Assembly: GCA_017650105.1 (NCBI GenBank)
Contig: JAGCFO010000015.1
Span: forward strand, 62,001 to 126,000
Origin: Bacteroidaceae bacterium
GTDB taxonomy: Bacteria > Bacteroidota > Bacteroidia > Bacteroidales > Bacteroidaceae
DNA length: 64,000 nucleotides
Direction: 5' to 3'
The stretch's first letter is position 1, and every line of letters starts with the position of its first letter. Under the pieces are notes generated by a model, which was given only the letters and a program-made list of their open reading frames with translations, had not been told where the DNA came from and ran no database searches. The position numbers and the translations under genes are program-made. Below, piece by piece: positions 8,217-17,499 of this stretch.

Positions 8217-9620
8217 TCATTTGATGTTTGGCTCTTCGATACCATAGTGCTTCTGTGAATCGTCGCGGCGAATGCAGAAAGCTATGAAGATGGAAGTGAG
8301 GGCAAGGAGAACGAAAATGCACATAGGCAACGTGTAGTTATATGTGGGTGCTCCTCCGCTCATGCCTGTGATGCACCAACGGTCGAGGACTACACCGATG
8401 AGCAAGGGAACATAGCTGAGCCCGATGTTCTGAATCCAGAAGATGACGCTATATCCCGTGCCTAGCCTGCGATGAGGAATCACTTTCGGGATGATAGGCC
8501 AGAAGACGGCAGGCACCATAGAGTAAGCAATGCCCAGAATAACCATTATCACTACGGCAAACCACCTATGGGGCAGAATGGGAAGGGCAAAGAGGGCAAG
8601 AGCAACGGTTAGGATACAACAGCCGACGATGAGGAAACGTGTGCCTTTCCCTTTCTTGTCGTAAAGCCAGCCGAAAAGAGGAGTAAGGCACAAGCTGCAG
8701 AGATGAAGCAGAGAGGGCACGAAGTTTACAAACCACGAACCTGCCTCAAAGCCATATTTGTTCATCATCAGGCTTGTGGAGAACTTGTTAAATGGCTTTA
8801 CCGATGAATAGAAAGCGAGACAGAAGAGGGCAATGAACCAGAAACTGCGTGAGGTGAAGATTGCCTTCAAGTCCGAGAGGCGGAAGGAGTCTTCTGCTTG
8901 CTTTCCCTTCTCCTCTTTAAATATGTTTGCCTGAGCTTCTCGTTGCGCTGCCAGTTGCCTGTCGAGTTTGCTATCCATCAAGTTGAATACAAGGTAGGCC
9001 ATCAGGGCAATCAGCAGCAGCACACACGACAGCAGAAGAGGTGTCGACATCTGCCAGCGACGGGCAATCATCGGGCTGAAAAACATAGCCGAGAAAGAGC
9101 CGACGCGGCAGAGAGCTACCTGAATACCCATCGCAAGAGCCATCTCATGCCCCTTGAACCACTTGGCAATAACCTTGCTGACTGTGATTCCGCACATCTC
9201 ATAGCCCATAGCAAATACGGCAAAGCCGATGCATGCCACGAAGACCTGCCTGTGGTGTCCTCCGATAGCGATGTTGCCCGGGTCGGCAACAGGGCTTGCC
9301 ACATATTGCACGGCTATGTATTTCACGACAGCGCCGATAACCATCAGGGCGCAGGCAAGGGTGCCGGTAAAGCGGGCTCCCATCTTGTCGAGGATGATTC
9401 CCCCGAAGATGAGCATCAGGCAGAAGACGTTCAGCCAGCTGTAGCTCGAGTTGAAGAAGCCGTAGTCGCTTGCCGTCCACCCCATATCGCTCTGAAGCAC
9501 AGTCATCAGCGGCGCCATTGCGTCGTTGAGGAAATAGCCGAAGAGCATCGTCAGCGAGACGATGAGCAACACAGCCCAACGGGCAGAGCGTTTGTCGGAG
9601 AGAAGGGTTACTTCAGCCAT
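8217..9620 (-). CDS. MFS transporter, first of a tandem pair
   Basis: A 467-residue major facilitator with about 12 membrane segments and a cytoplasmic loop rich in charge near residues 215-245 (KLDRQLAAQREAQANIFKEEKG). Its start codon lies inside the end of the DPP5-like gene: the two overlap by 13 bases (9608-9620), so translation is probably coupled. It is followed by the paralogous carrier at 6716-8149. Coupling to a dipeptide-releasing enzyme makes peptide import the most economical guess, but no substrate motif can be read from the sequence. Confidence 0.82.
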   Translation of the reverse strand: MAEVTLLSDKRSARWAVLLIVSLTMLFGYFLNDAMAPLMTVLQSDMGWTASDYGFFNSSYSWLNVFCLMLIFGGIILDKMGARFTGTLACALMVIGAVVKYIAVQYVASPVADPGNIAIGGHHRQVFVACIGFAVFAMGYEMCGITVSKVIAKWFKGHEMALAMGIQVALCRVGSFSAMFFSPMIARRWQMSTPLLLSCVLLLIALMAYLVFNLMDSKLDRQLAAQREAQANIFKEEKGKQAEDSFRLSDLKAIFTSRSFWFIALFCLAFYSSVKPFNKFSTSLMMNKYGFEAGSWFVNFVPSLLHLCSLCLTPLFGWLYDKKGKGTRFLIVGCCILTVALALFALPILPHRWFAVVIMVILGIAYSMVPAVFWPIIPKVIPHRRLGTGYSVIFWIQNIGLSYVPLLIGVVLDRWCITGMSGGAPTYNYTLPMCIFVLLALTSIFIAFCIRRDDSQKHYGIEEPNIK

Positions 9621-11725
9621 TTGTCAAGCCATTCGAAGAAGGTGCGTTGCCAAAGGATACCGTTCTGAGGATGAAGTACCCAATGGTTCTCGTCGGGGAA
9701 TAAGAGCAATTCGGCAGGCACGCCACGCAGTTTGGCTGCATTGAAGGCGCTCATAGTCTGGTTTGCAAGGATACGATAGTCCTTTTCGCCGTGTATGCAG
9801 AGGATGGGTGTGTCCCAGTTCTCGATAAACAGATGGGGCGAAGTGGCGTAGCTGTGTGCCGTCTTGGCATTGCGCTCCCAGTAAGGACCGCCCAGATCCC
9901 AGTCAGTAAACCAGAGTTCCTCGGTTTCGAGATATTGAGTTTCAAGATTGAAGATACCGTCATGGGCAATGAATGCCTTGAAGCGATGATCATGATTGCC
10001 GGCAAGCCAGTAGACGCTGAATCCTCCGAAGCTGGCTCCCACGCATCCCAGACGGTTCTCGTCGATGTAGGGCTCCTTTGCCATTTCGTCGATAGCAGTC
10101 AGCAGGTCTTTCATGCATTGCCCGCCATAGTCTCCGCTGATCTGCTCGTTCCAAGCGTTGCCGAATCCCGGCAGCCCTCGTCTGTTGGGCGCTACTACGA
10201 TATATCCGTTGGCTGCCATAATCTCCATATTCCACCTGTAGCTCCAGAACTGGCTCACGGGGCTCTGCGGACCGCCTTCGCAGAAGAGGATGGCGGGATA
10301 TTTCTTTGAGGGGTCGAACTTTGGTGGATAGATCACCCACGTGAGCATATCCTTTCCGTCGGTCGTCTTCATCCAGCGAGGCTCGCATGTGCTGCGGTCT
10401 ATCTGGTCGTAGATATGCTGGTTCTCTGTAGTCAGCTGAACGATGCTTGCGGGATCGTTAAGAGGCACGGTGAAGATTTCATCGGCTTGCTGGAAGTTGT
10501 GACGCTTGCAGAGGATCTTGTCGCCCAGCAGGCTGATGCCTCCGAAGTCGTACTGCCCCTTGGTGAGCTGAGTGAGAGTGCCGTCGAGGGCGAGAGCGTA
10601 GATGTGGATCTCTCCGTGCCAGACACCCGTGAAGTAGAATCCTGTGCCCTGCTCGTTCCATATGTACTCGTCCACGTTGCTTTCGAAAGCCTTGCTCACA
10701 AAGGTCTTCTCTCCCGTAGCGAGGTCCATCACGTAGAGCCGGTTCTGGTCGCTCTCGTATCCGTCGTGTTCCATGCTGAGCCAGGCAATCTTTGTCCCGT
10801 CGGGGCTGTAGGAGGGATTGGTGTCGTAGCCCATATTCTTGTCAGGACCGCACTCCTTGCAGATATTCTTCACGCTTTTGTTTTCCACGTTATAGAGGAA
10901 GATGTCGCTGTCGGTGCTGCGTGCATAGTCGATGCCTGTTTTCTTGCGGCAAGTGTAGGCAACGGTCTTGCTGTCGTTGCTCCAAGCGAGCTGCTCCATT
11001 CCTCCGAAGGGACGCATGGGGCTTTCGAAGAGAGTGCCCTCGAGGATGTCTGTCGCCTCGCCGATGGCGTTCCCGTCGAAGTCGGCAACGAAGGGATGGG
11101 GTATCTCGTCAACCCATTCGTCCCAATGCTTGTACATGAGGTCGGTGATGATGCGCCCTTTTGATTTGTCAAGGTCGGGGTATTTGTCGGCTGTCGTGGG
11201 GCCGTTCTGCACAGTCATCACCAGCAGCACCTTCTTCCCGTCGGGCGAGAAGAGGAATCCCTCGATGTCCTTATCGGTGTGCGACAGCTGGCGTCTGCCT
11301 GAACCGTCGGGATTCATCTCCCACACCTGGCTGCTGCCTCCTTCGCTTGAGAGGAAGGCAAGCTTCTTTCCACCTTTTATCCAAGCCACGTCGCCTTCTG
11401 AGCTTGACGAGGTGGTTAGCATTTGCTTTGCGCTACCGTCGGCGTTCATCATGCCGATGACGCGATGGCTCTTGTTGAGCGGCACGCTGTAGTAGGTCAC
11501 GCCGTAGGCTATCTTGCTGCCGTCGGGCGAGGCTGTGGCGCTGCCTATGCGTCCCATTGCCCACAGGGCTTCGGGCGTCATGCGGCGGCTTTCGATGGTG
11601 ATGTCACTTTTGCCGATAAACGGCGTCTCTTCCTCTTTCGGTGCCTTCTCGTTGCACGAAAGAAGGGTGGTGCCCACAAGGGCGGCAGTTGTTGCCATAA
11701 GCAGTAGTAGTCTTGCCTTTTTCAT
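9608..11725 (-). CDS. S9 family dipeptidyl peptidase, DPP5-like lipoprotein
   Basis: A 705-residue serine peptidase expected to remove dipeptides from oligopeptides in the periplasm or on the outer membrane. The start is set at 11725 (MKKARLLLLM), not at the longer frame, because a lipoprotein signal begins there and ends at Cys24 (TTLLSC). WD40-like propeller blades follow (SATASPDGSKIAYG, FLFSPDGKKVLL, PSYSPDGTKIAWL). The alpha/beta-hydrolase domain comes last, with nucleophile Ser565 in GASFGG, Asp in ILCIHGEKDYRI and His in PDENHWVLHP. It resembles Porphyromonas gingivalis DPP5 in architecture. Its end overlaps the first MFS gene, and its promoter is at 11792-11822. Confidence 0.87.
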   Translation of the reverse strand: MKKARLLLLMATTAALVGTTLLSCNEKAPKEEETPFIGKSDITIESRRMTPEALWAMGRIGSATASPDGSKIAYGVTYYSVPLNKSHRVIGMMNADGSAKQMLTTSSSSEGDVAWIKGGKKLAFLSSEGGSSQVWEMNPDGSGRRQLSHTDKDIEGFLFSPDGKKVLLVMTVQNGPTTADKYPDLDKSKGRIITDLMYKHWDEWVDEIPHPFVADFDGNAIGEATDILEGTLFESPMRPFGGMEQLAWSNDSKTVAYTCRKKTGIDYARSTDSDIFLYNVENKSVKNICKECGPDKNMGYDTNPSYSPDGTKIAWLSMEHDGYESDQNRLYVMDLATGEKTFVSKAFESNVDEYIWNEQGTGFYFTGVWHGEIHIYALALDGTLTQLTKGQYDFGGISLLGDKILCKRHNFQQADEIFTVPLNDPASIVQLTTENQHIYDQIDRSTCEPRWMKTTDGKDMLTWVIYPPKFDPSKKYPAILFCEGGPQSPVSQFWSYRWNMEIMAANGYIVVAPNRRGLPGFGNAWNEQISGDYGGQCMKDLLTAIDEMAKEPYIDENRLGCVGASFGGFSVYWLAGNHDHRFKAFIAHDGIFNLETQYLETEELWFTDWDLGGPYWERNAKTAHSYATSPHLFIENWDTPILCIHGEKDYRILANQTMSAFNAAKLRGVPAELLLFPDENHWVLHPQNGILWQRTFFEWLDKWLK

Positions 11726-11791
11726 ATTGTAGGTGTTATTGAAAGCATTTTCGGATTGTCTGTTTCCACGAGTCCACATTCATCCAGGTTG

Positions 11792-11822
11792 CAAAGATAG
11801 GACGAGTTGACCAAATTGCAAA
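11792..11822 (-). promoter_or_regulatory. Promoter of the DPP5-MFS-MFS operon
   Basis: On the minus strand: TTTG (complement of 11819-11822), a 19-base spacer, TATCTTTG (complement of 11792-11799). A full match to the Bacteroidetes consensus, about 67 bases before the DPP5 start. Confidence 0.8.
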
Positions 11823-11921
11823 ATTTTATGAGAGTATTTCCGAGACAACCTTTTTAAAAAGGAGCTTAGGGCAGAATACCTTTCGCAGTTCGGAGAGGAC
11901 TCGAAAAAGGCTTTCCACCCG

Positions 11922-12083
11922 ATTATTCCTTCTTGGGAGAACCATTATTCCTTCTTGGGAGAAGTATTATTCCTTCTTGGGAGAAGTATTATTCCTTCTT
12001 GGGAGAAGTATTATTCCTTCTTGGGAGAACCATTATTCCTTCTTGGGAGAAGTATTATTCCTTCTTGGGAGAAGTTCTCCCAA
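11922..12083. repeat. Seven-copy 22-bp tandem repeat capped by an inverted repeat
   Basis: Seven head-to-tail 22-bp units fill 11922-12075 exactly. Each is ATTATTCCTTCTTGGGAGAA plus a variable dinucleotide: CC in copies 1 and 5, GT in the other five. Immediately after copy 7 the sequence inverts, so 12065-12083 reads TTGGGAGAAGTTCTCCCAA, a perfect 9-bp palindrome around a single G. The array sits in the 511-base gap between the divergent DPP5 and GH3 genes. The unit is not a multiple of three and no gene crosses it. Confidence 0.95.
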
Positions 12084-12173
12084 AGGCTCGGTAATTTGTG
12101 GTAATCTGTCTCCCTCACGGGATGGAGAAAGAAAAAAATCTGTAAGAGTGTGATTTATTTTGGCGATAATACC

Positions 12174-12181
12174 TATATTTG
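12174..12181 (+). promoter_or_regulatory. -7 box upstream of the GH3-GH10 cluster
   Basis: TATATTTG at 12174-12181, 55 bases before the GH3 start. No TTTG is found at the proper distance, so an activator may be needed; that is inference. Confidence 0.5.
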
Positions 12182-12236
12182 CAGATGTTTTCCAATCTGA
12201 CACCACAGTCGTAAACTCAACAAATGAAAATCTAAT

Positions 12237-14372
12237 ATGGTACCAACAAAGAAACTGATTGCAGCCCTTTGCTCAACGGTGCTTCTCTCGATGGTTGTTG
12301 CTGCTCAAAGCAAGGCGCAGGAAACCTACCCCTGGCAGAATCCCAATATGCCTACAGCCGAACGAGTGGAAAGCCTGCTGGGCATGCTCACCCCCGAGGA
12401 AAAGGTGGGGCTGATGATGAACAAGAGCATATCCATAGACAGGCTCGGCATACCGTCGTACAACTGGTGGAGCGAGGCCTGTCACGGCGTGCGGCAGGAC
12501 GGATACACCGTTTATCCTCAGCCCATAGGTATGGCGGCTGCATTCAGCGGCGAGCTAGTGTACAACGTCTTCTCGCAGGTGAGCGACGAGGCGCGCGCCA
12601 ACTGGAACCGCTCAGACCACAGCGTGAAGCACGTGGAGATGGGAGAGATATACTATCCCGGCAACCCCGAGCTGACGTTCTGGTGCCCAAACGTGAACAT
12701 CTTCCGCGACCCTCGCTGGGGACGCGGGCAGGAGACCTACGGCGAAGACCCTTACCTGATGGGAGTACTAGGCGTGCAGAACGTGCTGGGCATGCAGGGC
12801 AACGATGCTCACTATCTGAAGACACACGCCTGTGCCAAACACTATGCAGTCCATAGCGGGCCCGAGCCCCTGCGACACTCGATGAACGTCGACCCCTCGA
12901 GCCGTGACCTGTGGGAGACGTACCTGCCGGCATTCAAGGCGCTGGTGAAGAAAGCCAACGTGCGCGAGGTGATGTGTGCCTACCAGCGCTTCGACGGCAA
13001 GCCCTGCTGCATGAGCGACGTGCTGCTCATCGACATCCTGCGCAGGAAATGGGGCTACGACGGCATTGTGCTGACCGACTGCGACGCCATCAACAACTTC
13101 TTCAACAGAGGGCAGCACGAGACACACCCCGACGGGCTCTCGGCATCGGTGGATGCTGTGATGAACGGCACGGACCTGGAGTGCGGAAAGGTGTTTATGA
13201 GCCTCACGGAAGGCCTCAAGAAGGGCTTGATAGAAGAGAGCGACTTAGACCCGCACTTGCGCAAGACGTTGACTGGGCGCTTTGAGCTGGGTATGTTCGA
13301 CCCCGCTGAGCGTCTGCCCTGGGCAACGCTGGGGGAGAGCGTCATCAGCAGCGAGGAGCACGATGCGCTGGCTACTCAGGCAGCACGCGAGTCGATGGTG
13401 CTGCTGGAAAACAAGGGTGTGCTGCCCCTCTCGAAGAGCATCAAGACGCTGGCTGTGGTAGGCCCTAACGCCGACGACATAGGCCTCCTCAACGGCAACT
13501 ACGGCGGAACACCCACACGCGAACACCAGCACTCGCTGCTGGAGGGCATACGCGCTGCCGTTCCTGGCGCGAATATCATCTATTACAAAGCCTGCGAGCG
13601 CAACGACGACTACGAGACGGTGCCCCATCTGGGAGACTTCAACGGGGGAAAAGGTGTGCTGGTGGAGTTTTGGAATAACAAGGAACTGAAGGGTGAGCCC
13701 GTCAAGAAGGATTATTACAAGGAACTGAACTTCTCCACATTCGGTGCCTGGGGATTCGCCGAAGGAGTGAACAACGACTCGCTCTCGGTGCGCGTGACGG
13801 GAGAATACAAAGCAACTTTCACGGGCGAGATGAAATATTCGCTCTCTACCGACAACGGATATACGCTGAAAGTGAACGGCAATGTGGTAGAGGAAGGACA
13901 GCCCGGAGGACGAGGCGGCTTCCGCAGAAGGGTGGAATACAAGTCGTTCCCCGTTACGGAGGGGCAGACCTACAACGTGGAGATTGAATACCGCAGGGGC
14001 AACAGTAACTTCGCTATGCTCCGCGGGGATATCTGCGAGCGTAAATTGATTGACTTTACAGACCTCGCAAACACAGTTAAGGAAGCCGATGCCATTATCG
14101 TGATAGGCGGCATCTCGGCACAGATGGAAGGCGAAGGCGGAGATAAAAAAGACATTGAGCTGCCTAACGTGCAACAGCGCCTCGTGCGCGCAATGCACGA
14201 TACGGGACGCCCTGTGGTGATAGTCAACTGCTCGGGTTCGGCTATCGCCTTCGGCAGCCTCGAAGGGCAATACGACGCGTTGCTGCAAGCCTGTATCCCG
14301 GGCAGGGAGGAGCTCGCGCGCTGGCTGAAGTGCTCTTCGGCGACTACTGCCCCGGAGGCAAGCTGCCCGTGA
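12237..14372 (+). CDS. GH3 beta-xylosidase/beta-glucosidase, 5' part of a frameshifted gene
   Basis: Exported exo-glycosidase expected to release xylose or glucose from short oligosaccharides. A signal peptide covers residues 1-27 (SMVVAAQSKAQ). The GH3 N-terminal domain carries nucleophile Asp281 in GIVLTDCDAINNFF and upstream HACAKHYAVHSGPE. A PA14-like insert lies in the second domain (about residues 475-600: FWNNKELKG to YRRGNSNFAML), as in Prevotella GH3 xylosidases. From about residue 691 the frame is lost: CIPGREE should run on as the GH3 PG.EG.ALAEVLFGDY motif, but that continues in the next frame. One G missing from a G/A-rich stretch near 14304-14311 explains it. The last 20 or so residues called here are therefore not native. 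Confidence 0.85.
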   Translation: MVPTKKLIAALCSTVLLSMVVAAQSKAQETYPWQNPNMPTAERVESLLGMLTPEEKVGLMMNKSISIDRLGIPSYNWWSEACHGVRQDGYTVYPQPIGMAAAFSGELVYNVFSQVSDEARANWNRSDHSVKHVEMGEIYYPGNPELTFWCPNVNIFRDPRWGRGQETYGEDPYLMGVLGVQNVLGMQGNDAHYLKTHACAKHYAVHSGPEPLRHSMNVDPSSRDLWETYLPAFKALVKKANVREVMCAYQRFDGKPCCMSDVLLIDILRRKWGYDGIVLTDCDAINNFFNRGQHETHPDGLSASVDAVMNGTDLECGKVFMSLTEGLKKGLIEESDLDPHLRKTLTGRFELGMFDPAERLPWATLGESVISSEEHDALATQAARESMVLLENKGVLPLSKSIKTLAVVGPNADDIGLLNGNYGGTPTREHQHSLLEGIRAAVPGANIIYYKACERNDDYETVPHLGDFNGGKGVLVEFWNNKELKGEPVKKDYYKELNFSTFGAWGFAEGVNNDSLSVRVTGEYKATFTGEMKYSLSTDNGYTLKVNGNVVEEGQPGGRGGFRRRVEYKSFPVTEGQTYNVEIEYRRGNSNFAMLRGDICERKLIDFTDLANTVKEADAIIVIGGISAQMEGEGGDKKDIELPNVQQRLVRAMHDTGRPVVIVNCSGSAIAFGSLEGQYDALLQACIPGREELARWLKCSSATTAPEASCP

Positions 14373-14848
14373 CATTCTACCGCTCGACAGACGATTTGCC
14401 CGATTTTCTCGACTACTCGATGAAGAACCGTACCTATCGCTACTTCACGGGCGAGCCGCAATACGCTTTCGGATATGGCTTGAGCTACACCACCTTCAAG
14501 GTGGGCAAAGCAAAATTGTCGTGCAAGCAGATGGCGAAAGACGGAAAGGTGACCATCACGGTTCCTGTAAAGAACACAGGCAAGCGTGAAGGAACGGAAA
14601 CCGTACAGATTTATGTAAAAGCGCTCGATGATCCCGGTGCTCCCATCAAAGCGCTGAAGGGCTTCCAAAAACTGCAGCTGAAGCCAGGCGAGACGCGCAA
14701 TGCTGTCATTACTTTGGATGGGGAAGCATTCGAGTATTATGACGATTGGATCTACGAGCTTGCCGTAAAAAATGGGCGTTACCAACTGCTCTATGGTACT
14801 TCTTCGCGCGATGCCGATTTGCACGCCCTTAACTTCATTGTGAAATAA
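14330..14848 (+). CDS. GH3 C-terminal part, displaced by the frameshift
   Basis: Continues the gene above in another frame. Read from about 14309 it gives GARALAEVLFGDYCPGGKLPVTFYRS, the standard end of the GH3 second domain. It then has YRYFTGEPQYAFGYGLSYTTF and a fibronectin type III-like domain (KVTITVPVKNTGKREGTETVQIYV to the end). It has no signal peptide or credible start of its own; GTG at 14330 is only the first in-frame start codon. If the indel is real the product is inactive for lack of this part. If it is a sequencing or assembly error, the true gene is 12237-14848 and about 870 residues, normal for this architecture. Confidence 0.75.
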   Translation: MLFGDYCPGGKLPVTFYRSTDDLPDFLDYSMKNRTYRYFTGEPQYAFGYGLSYTTFKVGKAKLSCKQMAKDGKVTITVPVKNTGKREGTETVQIYVKALDDPGAPIKALKGFQKLQLKPGETRNAVITLDGEAFEYYDDWIYELAVKNGRYQLLYGTSSRDADLHALNFIVK

Positions 14849-14885
14849 GAACGTAGGTGATATTGCAAAACAGATTATAAAAGGT

Positions 14886-17465
14886 ATGAGAAAGATAGTC
14901 GCAGTAGTTATATGCCTGATATCCTTCGTGGGGGTAAAGGCACAGCTCTCAACGAACCCCGATAAGTTCCTTGGTAACATCACCACATCCGGTAATGTCG
15001 ACTACGGCAGTGAACCGTTTTACACGTTGTGGAACCAGATAACACCTGAGAACGAGTCGAAGTGGGACGCCATTGAGCCCTCACGCAACAGTTTTACCTT
15101 CGGAGGTGCCGACAGGTCGGCCAACTATGCCAAGCAGCATAAGTTCCCCTTCAAGTACCACACGCTCATCTGGGGCGGACAATACCCCGGATGGGTAAAC
15201 AACCTTTCAACTGCTGAGCAGTACAAGGCTATCGTAGAGTACTTTGATGCTGTGAAGAAGCACTATCCCAATCTGGAGATTATCGACGTGGTGAACGAGG
15301 CTATCGCAGGCCACAATCCGGCTCCCTATAGGGCGGCGCTGGGAGGCGAGGGCCGTACGGGCTACGACTGGATTATCAAAGCCTTCCAGCTGGCTCATGA
15401 GCGCTGGCCTAATGCAATCCTCGTCTATAACGACTATAATACGTTCATTTGGCAGAAGACGGAGTTTATCAACCTCGTGCGCACGCTGCGCGACGCAGGC
15501 GCCCCTGTCGATGCTTACGGTTGTCAGAGCCACGATGTCACCGATGTCAGTCTTTCCGATTTCAAGAGTGCGATGAACGAGATTCAAACTGCGCTGAAGA
15601 TGCCTATGTACAGCACGGAATTTGACATCGGCACCAGCGACGATGCAAAGCAGGAGAGGCAGTACAAGAACCTGATTCCCGTTCTTTGGGAAGCCGACTA
15701 CTGCGCAGGCATCACCCTGTGGGGCTACATTTACGGAAAGACATGGACTACCGACGGTAACAGTGGTATCATTCGTAATGGCAAAGACCGACCTGCTATG
15801 ACTTGGCTGCGCGAATATATGGCAAGCGACAAAGCCAAGCAGGCCAAGAGCCCCTTCCCGGGATTCAAGAAGGAAGCCTCCGTCTATGTGAAGCCTGCCT
15901 CAATGAGTGTTGCCAAAGGTGACTCACTGCCCGTGTGGGTGGATGCCACATTGGCAACGAAGACTATTGAGAAAGTGGAACTGTTTATGGGAAGCACGCT
16001 GTTGGCTACTATGACTGAAACTCCCTATGTCTGCGAGCTTGCCTTCTCCACGTCGGGCACCAAGACGCTGAAGGCTGTTGTCACCGCTACTGACAGCACT
16101 ACCTACGAGCGCCTTTCCCGCATCTCGGTTAACTCAAGCCCCACTCCCCGCAGACCTTACGGAGGGGTTATCCCCGAGCTGCCCGGCACCATCGATCCCA
16201 TGCATTACGATCAGGGGCTCGCTGGCATAGCCTACAACAATGCCGCACGCAGCGGTGCTACCAAGACGGGAGGATGGATGGAGTATACCGTCGACGTGAA
16301 GGAAGCTGGGCTTTACTCCCTTGATGTGGAGGTTGCCTCGCAGAACGGAGGAATGTTCCATCTTGTCGACAATCACTTTGGCGATATGATATTCCTTACC
16401 GATTTCATAGAGGTTCCCGGCACGGGAGGTGACAATGTCTGGAAGACCTTCCATGCTCGGTTCAACCTGCCGCTGGAGGCAGGAAAGCGCACCCTCTGTC
16501 TGTGTATTGATAAGGGAGGCTTCAACATAGGCAATATGACTTTCACTCCTCTTAATGTTGACAACAACATGAAGATTAGCGTGAAGACGAGTCCCACAAC
16601 CATCAACGTCGACGAGACTACTACCATCACAGCTACTGCTTCCTCCTCCACGAGTGCTATTGCCAACGTGAAGGTGTTTGCAAACAACATGCTGGTAGAA
16701 ACTCTGACTGAATCGCCCTACACAACGAAGTTCACGCCCACAACCAAAGGCACATACAACATCACAGCCATTGCCACTGATTCCTTAGGGCGCGAGTCGA
16801 AGATTGTGAAGACAACCCTCAAGGTTAACGGCAAGAGGGCTCCGTATACGAACGTCAATCTTCCTGGAACCGTTCAGTTCGAGAATTTCGACACAGGTGG
16901 CGAAGGCCTCACTTTCCACGACTCCGACTCGAATGATGAAGGAGGCTCTGGCTATCGTAAAGACAACGAAGGTCTTGACATCGTTAAAGCTGGTAGCGGT
17001 TATGCTGTAGGTTACACGGCAAACAACGAGTGGATGGAGTACACCGTGAATGTTACGAAGGCCGGCACCTATCACTGCGAAGCTGTCGTTGCTTCGGGAG
17101 CTACAGGAGCATCGTTCACCCTCACCTTGCGCGACAACGGGCAAGCTTCTCCTCTCTGCAAGATTACCATTCCGCAGACAGCCAGCAACAGCTGGGATAC
17201 CTACACCACTGTGAAGGCAACCCTTTCGAAACAGCTGACCGAGGGGCAGCACATCATCCGCGTCACTATCACAGGCCCCTACGGAAACCTTGATAAGATG
17301 ATATTCACGCGAGAGGAAGAAGATGCTGTAATGCCTGCTTCCGTCAGCCGTGAGCCTGCTGTCATCCACACGCTGCAGGGCGTAAGGGTAGGCACCGAGG
17401 AGGTGTGGAGCACGCTCCCGCAAGGCATCTATGTCGTCGACGGAAAGTTGAGAGTGAAACACTAG
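14886..17465 (+). CDS. GH10 endo-beta-1,4-xylanase with CBM6-like modules
   Basis: Secreted 859-residue xylanase that cuts the xylan backbone. Signal peptide 1-20 (ICLISFVGVKAQ). The GH10 domain spans about 24-310. The acid/base is Glu138 in DVVNEAIAG, the nucleophile Glu245 in YSTEFDIG, and the substrate-binding motif is YHTLIWGGQYPGWV. After it come an Ig-like module (about 335-410), a CBM6-like module (from LPGTIDPMHYDQG), a second Ig-like module (about 560-645) and a second CBM6-like module (LPGTVQFENFDTGGEG to about 810). The C-terminus (LQGVRVGTEE...LPQGIYVVDGKLRVKH) resembles a short T9SS-type sorting tail. It lies 37 bases after GH3, the natural partner that finishes off xylo-oligosaccharides. 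Confidence 0.92.
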   Translation: MRKIVAVVICLISFVGVKAQLSTNPDKFLGNITTSGNVDYGSEPFYTLWNQITPENESKWDAIEPSRNSFTFGGADRSANYAKQHKFPFKYHTLIWGGQYPGWVNNLSTAEQYKAIVEYFDAVKKHYPNLEIIDVVNEAIAGHNPAPYRAALGGEGRTGYDWIIKAFQLAHERWPNAILVYNDYNTFIWQKTEFINLVRTLRDAGAPVDAYGCQSHDVTDVSLSDFKSAMNEIQTALKMPMYSTEFDIGTSDDAKQERQYKNLIPVLWEADYCAGITLWGYIYGKTWTTDGNSGIIRNGKDRPAMTWLREYMASDKAKQAKSPFPGFKKEASVYVKPASMSVAKGDSLPVWVDATLATKTIEKVELFMGSTLLATMTETPYVCELAFSTSGTKTLKAVVTATDSTTYERLSRISVNSSPTPRRPYGGVIPELPGTIDPMHYDQGLAGIAYNNAARSGATKTGGWMEYTVDVKEAGLYSLDVEVASQNGGMFHLVDNHFGDMIFLTDFIEVPGTGGDNVWKTFHARFNLPLEAGKRTLCLCIDKGGFNIGNMTFTPLNVDNNMKISVKTSPTTINVDETTTITATASSSTSAIANVKVFANNMLVETLTESPYTTKFTPTTKGTYNITAIATDSLGRESKIVKTTLKVNGKRAPYTNVNLPGTVQFENFDTGGEGLTFHDSDSNDEGGSGYRKDNEGLDIVKAGSGYAVGYTANNEWMEYTVNVTKAGTYHCEAVVASGATGASFTLTLRDNGQASPLCKITIPQTASNSWDTYTTVKATLSKQLTEGQHIIRVTITGPYGNLDKMIFTREEEDAVMPASVSREPAVIHTLQGVRVGTEEVWSTLPQGIYVVDGKLRVKH

Positions 17466-17499
17466 ATTTCATGCCCTCATAGTGCGTTCCCCCTCTAGC

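Noticed and set aside
10415..11164. 249-codon plus-strand frame opposite the DPP5-like gene
   Set aside because: Antisense shadow; the opposite strand holds a complete S9 peptidase with catalytic triad.
11922..12083. CRISPR array
   Set aside because: The units are contiguous 22-mers without spacers and no cas genes are near.
13245..14986. Two long minus-strand frames opposite the GH3 gene
   Set aside because: Shadows; GH3 motifs and signal peptide are on the plus strand, even across the frameshift.
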